Below are positions 10,841-21,400 of a DNA stretch of 64,000 nucleotides, piece after piece. The position numbers and the translations under genes were made by a program. Numbering within the stretch: position 1 is the first letter of the stretch; each line of letters begins with the position of its first letter. The DNA is from Bryum argenteum (lineage: Eukaryota > Streptophyta > Bryopsida > Bryales > Bryaceae). Where the stretch lies: assembly GCA_037043015.1 (NCBI GenBank), contig CM073330.1, positions 9,566,512 to 9,630,511 of the forward strand, read 5' to 3'. A model generated the notes under the pieces. It had not been told where the DNA came from, ran no database searches, and saw only the letters and a program-made list of their open reading frames with translations.

Positions 10841-13800
10841 CTACATAAAATATGGCTTAAGCCTATACCCATTAATTCGAGTGGGTAATAATTTTCCTTC
10901 AAAATCTTGCAATTGTATTGACCCATTAGGATTGACATTTATTATTTTATATGGTCCCAACCAATGGATTTTTAATTTCCCTGGCAACTTGAAAAAACGA
11001 CTGTCGTACAATAATACTAAGTCTCCCTCCTTAAATGTTTTGGGTACTAGCTTACTGTCATAATAGGACTTTCTCCTATTTTGAATGGCTAAAGTGTTTA
11101 GATATGCTTCTTGTCTTTTTTCATCTAGGGCTTCCAACTCTATTAGTCTATCTCTTTGACTTTCTGTTTCCCCAAGACGATTCTCTATAGCCACTCGTAA
11201 GGATGGTATTTCAAATTCAATAGGCAAAATTGCCTCTTGACCATAAACCAATTGGAAGGGGGTATATCCGGTTGTGCCCTTATAGGCTGTTCTGTATGCC
11301 CATAAAGCTGCCCATAGTTTTTCATCCCAATCATTCCCTGCACCGTTAACTGTTTTGGTTAAAATCTTACATAATAGTCCATTAGTCTTTTCAGTTTGAC
11401 CATTTGCTCTAGGATGATAAGGGGTTGTTTTGCGGTGCTTGATTCGAAATTTCTCAGTTAATTCACGAATAGTTTCATTTAAAAAATGAGTACCCCTATC
11501 ACTAATAAGCTCTTGCGGACAACCAAATCGTGAAATTATATTCTCATGAAGAAAACGGGCTACTGTTTGGGCATCATCGTGCCTAGTTGGTATTGCTTCT
11601 GCCCACTTAGTAGCGTAATCTGTTGCTACTAGTATGTAGCGTTTACGGCCTTGCCGTGTAGGGGGTGCTATCGGTCCAACGAAATCGATCCCCCATTTCT
11701 CAAATGGGGCTAGAGCTAACATTGGTGTTAATGGCATTGCTGTTGAAGGGGTTGGTTTACCCACACGTTGACAAGGGTCACAGCGCCTTGCATATGCGTG
11801 GGCATCCTTAAATAATGACGGCCACCAGTAACCTGCTAAAAGGGCTTTTCGAGCTGTAGCTTCTCCTGCGAAGTGTCCTCCACATGGATCAGAGTGACAC
11901 CCCTCCAAAATAGCAGGTACCTCACTCTGATAGATGCAGCGGCGCAAGATGCCATCATGGCCCTGTTTGTATAACGTTCCCCCTATTAATGTATAGGGCC
12001 TACATTTCTTTATAAGGGCCTTTCGCTGCAAAGGTTGGAACCAATTTGGAAATTCATTTGTTTTAAGGTAATTTAAAATCTCCGCATATTCGGTATTTAT
12101 TATATCAACCTCAAATAGTTGAGCATCGGGTATTTCGTCATCAATTGGCTCTAAATCCGACTTGTCAGGTTTTTCTAATCTTGACAAATGGTCTGCGTTA
12201 CTATGGGATATGCCTGGTCGAACTACCACCTCAAATTGGAATTCTTGCAACAATAACACCCATCGGGCCAACCTGCCACTTAATTGTGGTTTATGTACTA
12301 AATATTTTAACGCGTCATGGTCCACATGAATTGTGAATTTATAACCGAGTAAATAATGACGAAATTTCTGTACGGCATAAACCATACCAAGTGCTTCCCG
12401 TTCTGTAGTCGTATAATTTCTTTCCGCCGGGATTAATTGCCTACTAGCAAAATATATAGGGTGATCTCTCTTATTTTCATCCTTTTGGCTAAGCACACAG
12501 CCTATAGCTATATTGCTAGCGTCAACATAAACATGGAATGGCAATTCCCAATTTGGAGATACTAATATTGGGGCAGTCACTAGCTTATTTTTAAGTAGTT
12601 TAAATGCCTCATCACACTCTACCGTCCAAATTGGGTGTGCGCCCGCTACAAGTTTTTTTAACAATATATTCAATGGGGCTGCTATCTTAGCATAAGAAAA
12701 TATAAATCGCCTATAGTAACTCACATGTCCAAGAAATCCTCTTACTTGTGTAACTGTGCTTGGGATTGGTAACTTAACAATTTTGGACACTTTGTCCGGG
12801 TCGGTACTTATACCCTTCTTACTTACAATATGGCCTAGTAGCTTCCCATATGGAACTGCAAATTGGCATTTAGAAGCGTTCAACGATATTCCGAATTGGT
12901 GACACTTAGCAAAACATTTTTCCAAATGGTTTGCATGTTCTGCTTTCTTTCCGAACACACAAAAATCATCCAAAAAGACTTCCATGAAATCCCTCAAATA
13001 TTCTTGGAATGCTAATGTAGCAACCCTTTGAAAAGTAGCTGCTCCATTACACAGACCGAATAACATAACTTTTGATGCGAATATTCCTAAATCTGTTACG
13101 AAAGCGGTTTTATCTTGGTCTTCCTTCGCAATTTGGATTTGATTGTATCCGGAAAATCCATCGAGAAACGAATAGCATTCATGTCCAGCTACATTGTCTA
13201 GGATAGCATCCGTAAATGGAAGTGGGAAGTGGTCCTTTTTCGTAACCGCATTAAGTTTTCGGAAGTCTTGGCAAATACGTATGCGTCCATCTTTCTTAGG
13301 CACAATCACGATTGGACTCACCCACTCGCTATATGGGGCAGGATAAATAAATCCTATATTAATTAATTTTTCTATTTCTTCCTTTACCATTAGTGAGTAC
13401 TTCGGGTTTAGCCTATGTGGTCTTTGTTTTGAGGGTTTAGCACCCTCTTCAAGTTCTATTTTGTGTTCACAAATTTCTGGTGGTACGCCCCTTAAATCCT
13501 TATAAGACCACGCGAAAGTTTTTGCGTTAGTCCTAAAAAATTGCTTCCAACCAACTAGTTCGTCCTTAGATAAACCGGCATATACTTGTATGTTCTTTTC
13601 TTCCTCCCCAGAACCCACATTAATATTCTGACATTGGCTCTTCTCGATATAAGCCCTATTTGGAACACTATCCGATGAAGTATTCACTCTTTCATTTTCA
13701 CTTGGACTTATATTCTCCCATTCGGATGTTATGTTGTACACGGGTGCTTCTAGCCAAGTTTGAATGACTTCATCTGAATCATCATCAGCTTCGTATTCTA

Positions 13801-16255
13801 TACTATATTCACCAGGGGCTACTTCTCTAAAAGTTCTCTTAGGTGTCTTAACATTATTTACTATATTAGGTGTATTACTCACCCTAATCGTATATGTTTC
13901 ATCCTCTGTCATTGACTCTGATTGGCTAGTAGTACCTGGTAACTCCCACTGGGTTTCACCCTGGTACCTACTTGCATACATCCCAAGCTTAACCTTTTGA
14001 TCCCCTTGACGTATTTTTAATATGCCTTTACCCCAATCGTCTGTCACCCTTGCTTGATAAAGCCATGGCCTCCCTAACAATATTGGGTATGAAGTATTAA
14101 TTGTACTTGGTTTGAATACTATAAAGTCTATGAAAAACACAAGTCCCGATATTTTTGTCTTAACTTTTGATAAAATACCCAAAGGCTTCACTCGACTTTG
14201 GTCAGCCATTCTTAAAACCAATTTGGTAGGTAGTAATCCTGATAGATTAAGGTTTTCCATGGTTTCGTTGTTCATTAAGTTAACGCTTGAACCTCCATCT
14301 ATTTGGACACCTGTAATAAGTAAACCATCAATTTCTATATCAATCATAGGGGCTCCTGGGTCTGGGCTAATTGATACTTCATTCACTTGTATTTGTTTTG
14401 CTCTTCGCCTCACAATTTTAGATTTAAGAATAGATCTACACCAAGGTGCTATTGCTAACAATTGGGCTATAGTAATATCAGCCTTCAAATTATTCAAATT
14501 TTGAATTAAATCATATTGTTCCAACCCTTCTATTATACCTAATTGTTTGGGCTTATTTTTCTTCCTTTTTCCAATTGGTTTTATTGTAGTACCCACTTGA
14601 TCCCTCTCATCCATTTGTTGTAATTGTTCCCCATTTATTCTTACGTTATTTTCAATTATTTGATTTTGATGTCTCATTTCTAGGTGGGGTAGATTCACCC
14701 TTTCGACTTGTTCTTGGTTTTGATCAAAATTTGGATAAAAGACTGATTCCGGCTCCTGAATTCCATCTAAACCCAATCTGTTTTCTATTGGTATTATTAC
14801 ACTTACTGGCTCGGTATTAAAATGGACTGATTTAATATTTGGCCCTTGCAAGTTGGAATTAACATCAACTTGGTTGTCACCTACTAAGGCTTTTTCTTGA
14901 CCGACTTGATGGTTTATCCCACTACTAGTTTCACCCATATTTCCAGGATTGTTAATCAAATTTTCCATACTCTTATTATATTGAGTTTCCTTATTAGTAA
15001 TCTCTTTTTCTCTCAGGACTTCTAAACTACCAAGTGGAATTTGTTTTCCCTTTTGGCTCCTAGTTGCTACTGCGTTCACATGATTTTGTTCCTTCCGACC
15101 CTTTTCTTTATTTTCATATTCCTCAATCATGGCATGGACATGATAAGTAGGCCTAGTATTTTGGTTTTGCTCATCTTCTTGTATTAAAATTATTTTAGGA
15201 CTAGTATCTTTTTTTTGATTGTAACCATCATTGTCACGTGGCCCATTTTTACGCGGGGCATTACACTCTTCTGCCCTATGCCCATTTTGTTTACAATTAC
15301 CGCATATAAGTGCAAATGCATCACTTGGTCCTGGGTTTGTACAATATGTCGAAATATGTCCAAACTCTCTGCATTTATAACATTGTGGATTATTGGACCT
15401 ATTATTTGACCAATTCGTATTTCTACCCGCCCAGGCTTGGTTACCACTATTTTGGTTGTGATTATTTGATTGACTTTGGTTCCAACCTTGATTCTGGTTA
15501 TATCCATTTTGACCCCTGGGACGATTTTGGTTACTACCGTAATCACTATTATTGGAATTTCTATAAGAATAATTTGTGTTAGGACTATTATTCCCCGAAT
15601 TATTATAATTATTAAAATTCCTTCTTCGGTTTGGCCCGTTATTGTTCCTATTTTGATAATCATTATTATTACTGTTCTCCTCTATCCAATACACTTGCCC
15701 ATTTCGGTTTTTATTATTTGAAAATTTAACCAAAGTACTTTTAAGTTTTGTGCAATTTTCCATCTCATGTTCACCTCCACAAAATTTACATTCTACTGGT
15801 AAATTTGGGGGTGACGGACAATTAATAGACATATGTCCCTGCCCCCTACAATTTGAACACCAAATATGAGCTCTATCTTCATTTGGTTCACTTCTCTTTT
15901 CTCCCGCATTGGTTAGGTGCACTCTTAAATTCCCAAGTTCCCTAGTCAACTCTAACAACTGAGCTTCCACTGTTGGGTTGGTACTCCGACCTATAGACTC
16001 ATTAATTTGTGGCTGAGTCGCCATAGTTCTTACTTGATTATTGCCCATTGGTTGTGATTGACTAACCACTATAGGTTGTTGATTTATTACGTTTGGGTTT
16101 GCATACGCAGGTGCTAGGTAACTAATCGTATTTGGAAGACTTGGTTTTACTAATTTATTTTCAATTTGATTCTGATAAATCAGCCTTGGATTTCCGTATA
16201 TTTCAGCGTAATGCACTTCTTCCCAAATTTTGGCTCTATCATAAGCGGCTTGCAA
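10841..16255 (-). CDS. Gag-Pol polyprotein (gag C-terminal part, protease, RT, RNase H, integrase)
   Basis: 1804 residues open to a stop at 10841. Four zinc-knuckle-like motifs come first: CSNCRGQGHMSINC (133-146), a CX2CX3HX4C variant (156-168), CYKCREFGHISTYC (about 302-315) and CGNCKQNGHRAEEC (about 328-341). A protease-like segment has VQIDGGSSVNLM near 650. Reverse transcriptase carries the catalytic FLDD box near 1090. RNase H begins with HVYVDASN near 1245. Integrase follows, with an HHCC zinc finger (about 1455-1495) and the catalytic D, D, E in GIDFVG (about 1522), SDRGTHF (about 1585) and QTEKTNG (about 1620). The Met at 16255 is only the first Met after an in-frame TGA; the natural product would begin in the gag stretch upstream. 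No chromodomain follows integrase. Confidence 0.95.
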   Translation of the reverse strand: MQAAYDRAKIWEEVHYAEIYGNPRLIYQNQIENKLVKPSLPNTISYLAPAYANPNVINQQPIVVSQSQPMGNNQVRTMATQPQINESIGRSTNPTVEAQLLELTRELGNLRVHLTNAGEKRSEPNEDRAHIWCSNCRGQGHMSINCPSPPNLPVECKFCGGEHEMENCTKLKSTLVKFSNNKNRNGQVYWIEENSNNNDYQNRNNNGPNRRRNFNNYNNSGNNSPNTNYSYRNSNNSDYGSNQNRPRGQNGYNQNQGWNQSQSNNHNQNSGNQAWAGRNTNWSNNRSNNPQCYKCREFGHISTYCTNPGPSDAFALICGNCKQNGHRAEECNAPRKNGPRDNDGYNQKKDTSPKIILIQEDEQNQNTRPTYHVHAMIEEYENKEKGRKEQNHVNAVATRSQKGKQIPLGSLEVLREKEITNKETQYNKSMENLINNPGNMGETSSGINHQVGQEKALVGDNQVDVNSNLQGPNIKSVHFNTEPVSVIIPIENRLGLDGIQEPESVFYPNFDQNQEQVERVNLPHLEMRHQNQIIENNVRINGEQLQQMDERDQVGTTIKPIGKRKKNKPKQLGIIEGLEQYDLIQNLNNLKADITIAQLLAIAPWCRSILKSKIVRRRAKQIQVNEVSISPDPGAPMIDIEIDGLLITGVQIDGGSSVNLMNNETMENLNLSGLLPTKLVLRMADQSRVKPLGILSKVKTKISGLVFFIDFIVFKPSTINTSYPILLGRPWLYQARVTDDWGKGILKIRQGDQKVKLGMYASRYQGETQWELPGTTSQSESMTEDETYTIRVSNTPNIVNNVKTPKRTFREVAPGEYSIEYEADDDSDEVIQTWLEAPVYNITSEWENISPSENERVNTSSDSVPNRAYIEKSQCQNINVGSGEEEKNIQVYAGLSKDELVGWKQFFRTNAKTFAWSYKDLRGVPPEICEHKIELEEGAKPSKQRPHRLNPKYSLMVKEEIEKLINIGFIYPAPYSEWVSPIVIVPKKDGRIRICQDFRKLNAVTKKDHFPLPFTDAILDNVAGHECYSFLDGFSGYNQIQIAKEDQDKTAFVTDLGIFASKVMLFGLCNGAATFQRVATLAFQEYLRDFMEVFLDDFCVFGKKAEHANHLEKCFAKCHQFGISLNASKCQFAVPYGKLLGHIVSKKGISTDPDKVSKIVKLPIPSTVTQVRGFLGHVSYYRRFIFSYAKIAAPLNILLKKLVAGAHPIWTVECDEAFKLLKNKLVTAPILVSPNWELPFHVYVDASNIAIGCVLSQKDENKRDHPIYFASRQLIPAERNYTTTEREALGMVYAVQKFRHYLLGYKFTIHVDHDALKYLVHKPQLSGRLARWVLLLQEFQFEVVVRPGISHSNADHLSRLEKPDKSDLEPIDDEIPDAQLFEVDIINTEYAEILNYLKTNEFPNWFQPLQRKALIKKCRPYTLIGGTLYKQGHDGILRRCIYQSEVPAILEGCHSDPCGGHFAGEATARKALLAGYWWPSLFKDAHAYARRCDPCQRVGKPTPSTAMPLTPMLALAPFEKWGIDFVGPIAPPTRQGRKRYILVATDYATKWAEAIPTRHDDAQTVARFLHENIISRFGCPQELISDRGTHFLNETIRELTEKFRIKHRKTTPYHPRANGQTEKTNGLLCKILTKTVNGAGNDWDEKLWAALWAYRTAYKGTTGYTPFQLVYGQEAILPIEFEIPSLRVAIENRLGETESQRDRLIELEALDEKRQEAYLNTLAIQNRRKSYYDSKLVPKTFKEGDLVLLYDSRFFKLPGKLKIHWLGPYKIINVNPNGSIQLQDFEGKLLPTRINGYRLKPYFM

Positions 16256-17387
16256 ATTGGCCGGTGTGCCTTTCTCTCACATAGGCTTTAAGCCTTGGGG
16301 ACTTAGTCCTCCAATAAATTGGCGCATTAGATGGGGATTTGGATATCCATGATTTCCCAATCTATTTAGAATGTCCTCCATTCGTCCATAGTACGAATCG
16401 ACCGTTTCACCCTGATTCATTTGCAACTCGGCAAAACTTTGATGTAACAATTCGTTATATGACATTGGTCTAAAATGAGCCAAGAAGGCATCTTTCAAAC
16501 TAGTCCAATCTGAAATTGTCCAAATGGTCATCTTTGAAACCAAAGCTTAGCATTGGCTTTTAACGTCTTGGAAAAATACTCAAAAATGGCTTTCTCAGAC
16601 GCGCGTTATTTGTATTACATCTAGTTAGGAATTCATAAATATGAGCATCAGGGTCCTCACCAATTTGTCCAGCAAATTCAGGATACGGGACCAACGAATA
16701 CGGACGATCATCATCATGACCTGGTCGCATCACTACTGGTAATCTATGGGGCTGTGCCGCCATATTGATTATTGGTCTAATCGGTTGTTGTACAGCGTTC
16801 AACTTTCCGATTAGAGCCTGTCTCAAATTGTCCTGATTAGCGACTCGCTCCTCTTGAAACACCTTAGGTATAATTAATTTCCGACTAGTTACTTCTTTTT
16901 GATTTGGAGTTTCTTCTCCCGATTCGGATTGAAAACTTTTTCTCTCAAACTTACCAAATGGAGAATCAGTAACGACTTCGTCTGTTACTTCAGAGGATTC
17001 AAGCTCTATTCGATCTCGTATTCTCTTAGGAGATCCAAATGGAGAATTCAATGTTGAAAAACATATTCCTTCACAAAACAAATGGGATGTTGACTCAAGG
17101 CTCTTAGCCTCATTTTCCAACCGATCTCGTTCACTTTCACTCAATTGGGTTATTTCCCCAACTTTGTCCTTTTCCAATTCGAATGATTGTTGACTGTTCT
17201 CAGCAATTTCTGCCTCACGAATTTGGTATGGATATGGTGTGAATGCCACTGGCACAGACCAATTTGGTGTTGCAGGATTCTCTCCCGAATTAGATTCTTT
17301 TATCTCTTCTTTTTCTCTAGCTCGTTTACGGGCTCTCTCTTCCCTAGCTTGTTTGCTAGACTCCGCAGGAATAGAACGACTGCTCAT
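16256..17387 (-). pseudogene. Gag N-terminal part, broken by frameshifts and a TGA
   Basis: An ATG at 17387 opens a frame with a charged N-terminus (REERARKRAREKEE). It reaches the capsid-like domain (DPDAHIYEFLTRCN) and is lost near 16600, where reading continues in another frame as AIFEYFSKTLKANAKLWFQ. A second shift near 16540 returns to TISDWTSLKDAFLAHF, typical of Ty3 gag. A TGA at 16277-16279 then separates this from the 1804-residue gag-pol frame, which continues in the same register. The TGA could have come from a CGA codon; programmed readthrough is less likely given the frameshifts nearby. This copy probably cannot make its own full Gag. Confidence 0.8.
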
Positions 17388-17457
17388 TAAAAAGTAGCAT
17401 TCTCTTCCTACAGATGGAGATATTTTAACCCAATAGTAGACTTAATCTATTCGAACC

Positions 17458-17475
17458 TCCCCGGCAGCGGCGCCA
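17458..17475 (-). promoter_or_regulatory. Primer binding site, tRNA-Asp-like
   Basis: On the minus strand, four bases inside the 5' LTR, lies TGGCGCCGCTGCCGGGGA. It is close to the complement of the 3' end of plant tRNA-Asp, the primer described for Athila/Tat elements. It confirms the minus orientation and the 5' LTR assignment. Confidence 0.85.
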
Positions 17476-17479
17476 TTTA

Positions 17480-18843
17480 TGTAGAGATATTTAGTAATTC
17501 TAACGAATTGGTATAAACATCTAAGTACTTTTAGATTCATTCCAAGGAGGTTACTGTAGATTGTTAAAGTCTATTTTGTACATTGATTTGATTATTTTAT
17601 ACAATTCAATACACTAAAGATTAAGAAGGTAGTAATTAACCACTCGATAATTGTTTTTCTTCTCACCTAATTAATTCTTTATTTTGTTATCGATTAGTTT
17701 TAGAATTCACTCTTATTAACATTATCCCCAATTAGATAGTAGGTGATAAAACTTTCTATTTGTTACTTTCCTGAATTGTTAGTTGTCACTTCTATTTTGT
17801 CTTCCATTCTTCTTCACCAACTCGTCTTTTTCAATTTCTTCATGATTCCAATTTGATGTTTCTCTGCTTTTTCTTCAACTTGTCAATTCAACCTTTTCTC
17901 CTCTATTCCTTCCACTGGTACAACACTTTTAGCTTTGTTCACTCTATTCGAATTAATCTCCAACTCGGCTTTCTTCACCAACTCCTCTTTGTCCACAATT
18001 TGAATTTCAGTCTCACAGATTGGAATATTACGATATCTATTTGCACAAAATCTACAAGTTTTCTTCATTTCCCAATTATACTCTCAAACATAATTGTTAA
18101 CAATCAATTATACTACAATGACATTGACCAAAAGAGCTTCTCATAAACCAACTCGACATTTTATTTGTTTGACATTCATACTACTCGGAATTCTATCACT
18201 CAATCAGATCTTTCAATTTGTACTTTAATCACTCAATTCGTACACAAGGTAATTCGTTTCTATCAATACTTATTTCAACTCGTTTCTCTCTCAACGACTC
18301 GAACTTATTCTGTTCTTACAATTCGTTAACAATCGGTAACTTTCTCACAACTTAGCTTCCTACAGGCCATCCAGATTTCACGACTCGCTCATACATACTC
18401 CATCACAATCAGACAACTTGCATTTCATTCACTCCACACACTTCCATACAAAATACTATTCAAATTACATTTATAAGTCCGATTTGTACATCAATAAAAC
18501 AAAAACACATTTATCAAAACACACTACTCGATTACACAGTCTTTCACACGACTGGGACCACACTCGACTACATGCAAATGGGCCCATAGTTTTTCTTCTT
18601 CCTCATACTTGTGCTGTTTCTTCCAGTAGTAACCGTTGCACCCCCTCGCTATACTTTTTCCCTAGCCTATTCGTATCCCTTACAACTGGCCTTTTACTTA
18701 TATTAATCTAATTTCCAATTAGTAATCAACTACTCGGATTTTCTCCTTGTTTGTTCAACTGATTCACTAATTGCTTTACAAAATTGAAGTTTCACCAATT
18801 GGAATTGCTAAAGCCAGTTTTAAGTAATTACAACTAGTCTACA
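17480..18843 (-). repeat. LTR at the 5' end of the element (right copy)
   Basis: 1364 bp with the same termini as the left copy. Differences from the left copy are a short indel with substitutions near 18131-18136 and single changes near 18605 and 18616. It is followed at once by the second GTACG target copy. Confidence 0.95.
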
Positions 18844-18848
18844 GTACG

Positions 18849-19540
18849 CCCTGGCGAGGCTCGCGTGAGAAGGACCCCTCCTTCATTCAATGTTTCGTCG
18901 ATTGTCTCACGGATGATGGAGGTATTGTATTCGACTGGAGCGCAAGTACAGGTAATGTTTCCATAATCACTACGTTAGAATTTGTTTATACATTTCGCAT
19001 TTCTAACGTGTGATTCTGATTTTGTAGGTGCATCTGTGATTGCTTGCGCGCGCTCCAACCGACATCTCATCACTATGGAACCGGACGAAGAAATCTTTGA
19101 TGGCGTACTAGCAGAGTACAAGAATGGTCCTCCCGGTGATGAAGAAAGTGGAGAATCGGCCCCTCCAGCGGATTATGACTCTGACGAACCGGTCGTGAAG
19201 AAGCCACGGAAGTTCATTGGTGTGTAATACCATCGTGTATCCTGTTTATCGATTTTAAATTACGCTCTTACAATTCAGTAGTACTGACTTTCCTTGTACT
19301 TTTAGGATCGCAGGTTTGAAAGAGCGATTGACTCGCAACGCTCATCTCTACAAGAGCCCTCCATCAACATTCACCCTTCCATCGTACGCTGAGCGTCTTG
19401 CTCAAGAGTTTGTTCAAGCTCCATCTCCCATTTTGTCTGACACTCCACGTCGACGTTACAATAATAGTGTGCTTAAGTTTATAGACTTTGAGGCTGATCA
19501 GTGTGATCAGCACTTTAATGGTACTACACCGTCTGCCTAG
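18849..19540 (+). pseudogene. ParB-like/DNA methyltransferase gene, 3' part
   Basis: Coding sequence resumes directly after the target duplication. Exons are 18849-18951, 19028-19219 and 19314-19540, and all splice phases agree. The junction across the insertion reads PDGT then PWRGSREK in one frame. The first two exons give GGIVFDWSASTGASVI followed by NRHLITMEPDEEIFD. This is the methyltransferase motif I layout (hydrophobic strand, D, G-rich turn, then an R..I..E strand that binds the AdoMet ribose). With motif IV upstream, the order IV then I is that of beta-class N4/N6 methyltransferases such as CcrM or HinfI. The last exon is an acidic tail then RRRYNNSVLKF, stopping at TAG 19538-19540. 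The motifs are poor matches (DAPE for DPPY, DWSASTG for DPFxGSG), so catalysis is uncertain even in an intact relative. Confidence 0.75.
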
Positions 19541-20450
19541 TTTGTGATTTGCTTTCTGATAGGTATTGGACATGGTAGCGCCAACCATTCGTAGTTTACC
19601 ATGATCTATTAATTATATACTATCTATATGTGTTTTCCAATATATATGGTTTTATATTTTTATTTATCGTTATTTTCGTTTAGAGCTTAAGCTACCTTAA
19701 GTGTTTCAACTATTACTCTAAGTATCTGAATACAGTGTAATCTAAGCCATGCATGCCTTTAACGGTGACGTCAGCCCTAATTTTGTTGGAACTTCTTCAA
19801 CTCCAATTTCCATGCATCGGTGTATGTAAATGTTTAAGTTTTAAACTCAATGCAGACTAAAATTTTTATAAGGTTTTTTTAAATTTCCATTGGAGTGAGT
19901 GAATCTTCCCAATGTTGGTAGAGGCTATAGTTCAATATTTGTATAGCTCAGGATAGCTGCTGTACGACGCAGTGCAACGCTCAAACGATGCCGAGGAGAA
20001 TCAAACTCGGACCACTACAATGCCTCGTGAATGTCTTTCTGTACACCTTACAAGGAGACACGGGAGGACGACTTGTAGTTATAAACTTCAGATTATATAA
20101 ACCGAAGCATTTTCGTATAATTCTGATAAATGTAATAGGAAACTGATGACGTCAGCCCTAATTATACTCTACAGCTTCAAATTATTAATGTACATTTATT
20201 GAATTGTATGGGTTTCACATCATGATGTCACCCCTAATGTAAGTAACTTTTATTTCAACTTGCAAATGTAGATTACTTATGAAATATTGTAGGATCCCAT
20301 TACAATATATTGGAATGGATAAATGACCTATGTCCACGGATTTAGGTACTTTTATGCCTAAAAATAACCATGTCAAAATTTCGGAACCACCCATTCCATG
20401 GTAATAGGGTCATTAATTTTTAAAAAAAATTATTCTTACCGCTCAAACTT
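19541..20450. other. Intergenic, with three copies of a TGACGTCA-type motif
   Basis: No coding region seen. TGACGTCAGCCCTAAT or a near match occurs at 19766-19781, 20147-20162 and, degenerate (TGATGTCACCCCTAAT), at about 20223-20238. The spacing is uneven, and flanking similarity is weak, so this looks like remains of a short dispersed repeat. Confidence 0.5.
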
Positions 20451-20479
20451 TACCGCTCACCGCTCAACGCTCACACCGG

Positions 20480-21400
20480 TGGTTTCCCCGAAGTTTGACC
20501 TCGGTCGGGTCGAACTCCTTCCGAGGTCGGATACTTAGTAGGGGACGGGGACGGAAGTATAATTACCTTCGCCACTCGCGGGGTCGGCTCCCAAACTGGC
20601 TCCTGGGGTGCTTCCGGCTCCACCTATTCGTCATCGGATCCGGCCTCCTCTTCCTCATCCGAGTAGACGACCTTGTTTTCTTCGTCCTCCTCAGAATCGA
20701 ATACGCCCTGGTTCTCTGCCGCCAACGCCATCTTGTATGTCGTCTCCTCGTCATCCGTCAGGACCTCTTACTTGTGATACAAGTGGTAAAAAAGGGGGTA
20801 ATGGGACTCGGCCGGCTCTTACCAGCATTCTCCGCAAGCTAGGTGACTAAATCCCGGATGATAATTCCCCAGTCCACCTCATGCTCTCCACAAAGAGAGC
20901 CGAGGACAGTGTTGGCGAGCCAGACGGTGATTTGGTGCGGCTTTTCTGCATGGATAATCGGCGCTAGAAACATGACGACCGCGAGCTCCCTCGGGTCCTT
21001 GCAGTCCTCCACCGCGTACCCGTTGTTCTTGTGCGGCTTTCCATGGAAGGCTATCTTCGCCCACTTGTGTTTCCGGCCGCATGCCCGCATAACCCCACGC
21101 CGTTGTTTCCGACAAAGCCGTAAACAGCTCTACAGTGATCGGTCGTCCAAGTCGGTGGTTTTCCTCTCACCGTCCCCTCAAATTGGTTCCGTGCGCCTTT
21201 CTTAATCTCGCGCACCATCCCCGCATCGCACATTTCCCACGGAGTGTCCATCAGACCGGAAAGACCCATCCGATCCAGGTCGTCTTCCAGCGCCTTTTTC
21301 TCCGCGTCTTCGGTCGGAATGACCGGAAGCACCAACTTCATTGATATCTTGAGCTCCTCCTGCGCCGGAGCGGAAGCAGATGCCGATCCTACCATCGGAA
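20480..21400 (-). pseudogene. GC-rich mobile-element-like protein, frameshifted
   Basis: Two overlapping minus-strand frames join into one protein-like stretch. The first, from Met 21393, includes ISMKLVLPVIPTEDAEKK and ends in TTDHCRAVYGFVGNNG. The second (to 20839) includes HKWAKIAFHGKPHKNNGYA, EDCKDPRELAVVMFLAPII and ANTVLGSLCGEHEVDWGII. A frameshift lies near 21080 and a TAG closes the second frame at 20839. Past this stop an acidic, degenerate tail is readable in shifting frames to about 20480. I do not know the family. Its GC content is clearly above that of the neighbours, and the style (conserved middle, acidic tail, no introns) fits a gag-like or other plant transposable-element protein. 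Confidence 0.45.

Larger units (their letters stand above)
5652..18843 (-). mobile_element. Ty3/gypsy LTR retrotransposon, 13.2 kb, non-chromodomain type
   Basis: Two nearly identical LTRs (5652-7013 and 17480-18843) begin TGTAG and end CTACA. The direct repeat GTACG lies on both sides (5647-5651 and 18844-18848). On the minus strand the order is LTR, tRNA-Asp-like primer site, broken gag, gag-pol, spacer, a 936-residue third ORF, LTR. Pol order protease, RT, RNase H, integrase is that of Ty3/gypsy. No chromodomain is visible at the pol end, and an extra ORF lies between pol and the 3' LTR, as in the Tat/Athila (OTA) group; bryophyte or lycophyte non-chromoviral lineages are also possible. 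The LTRs differ at only a handful of positions (near 6302-6304, 6775 and 6786), so the insertion is young. It splits a coding exon of the ParB-methyltransferase gene. Confidence 0.97.

Noticed and set aside
15190-15721. Ile-rich frames on both strands
   Set aside because: They are shadows of the Asn-rich gag segment of the retrotransposon.
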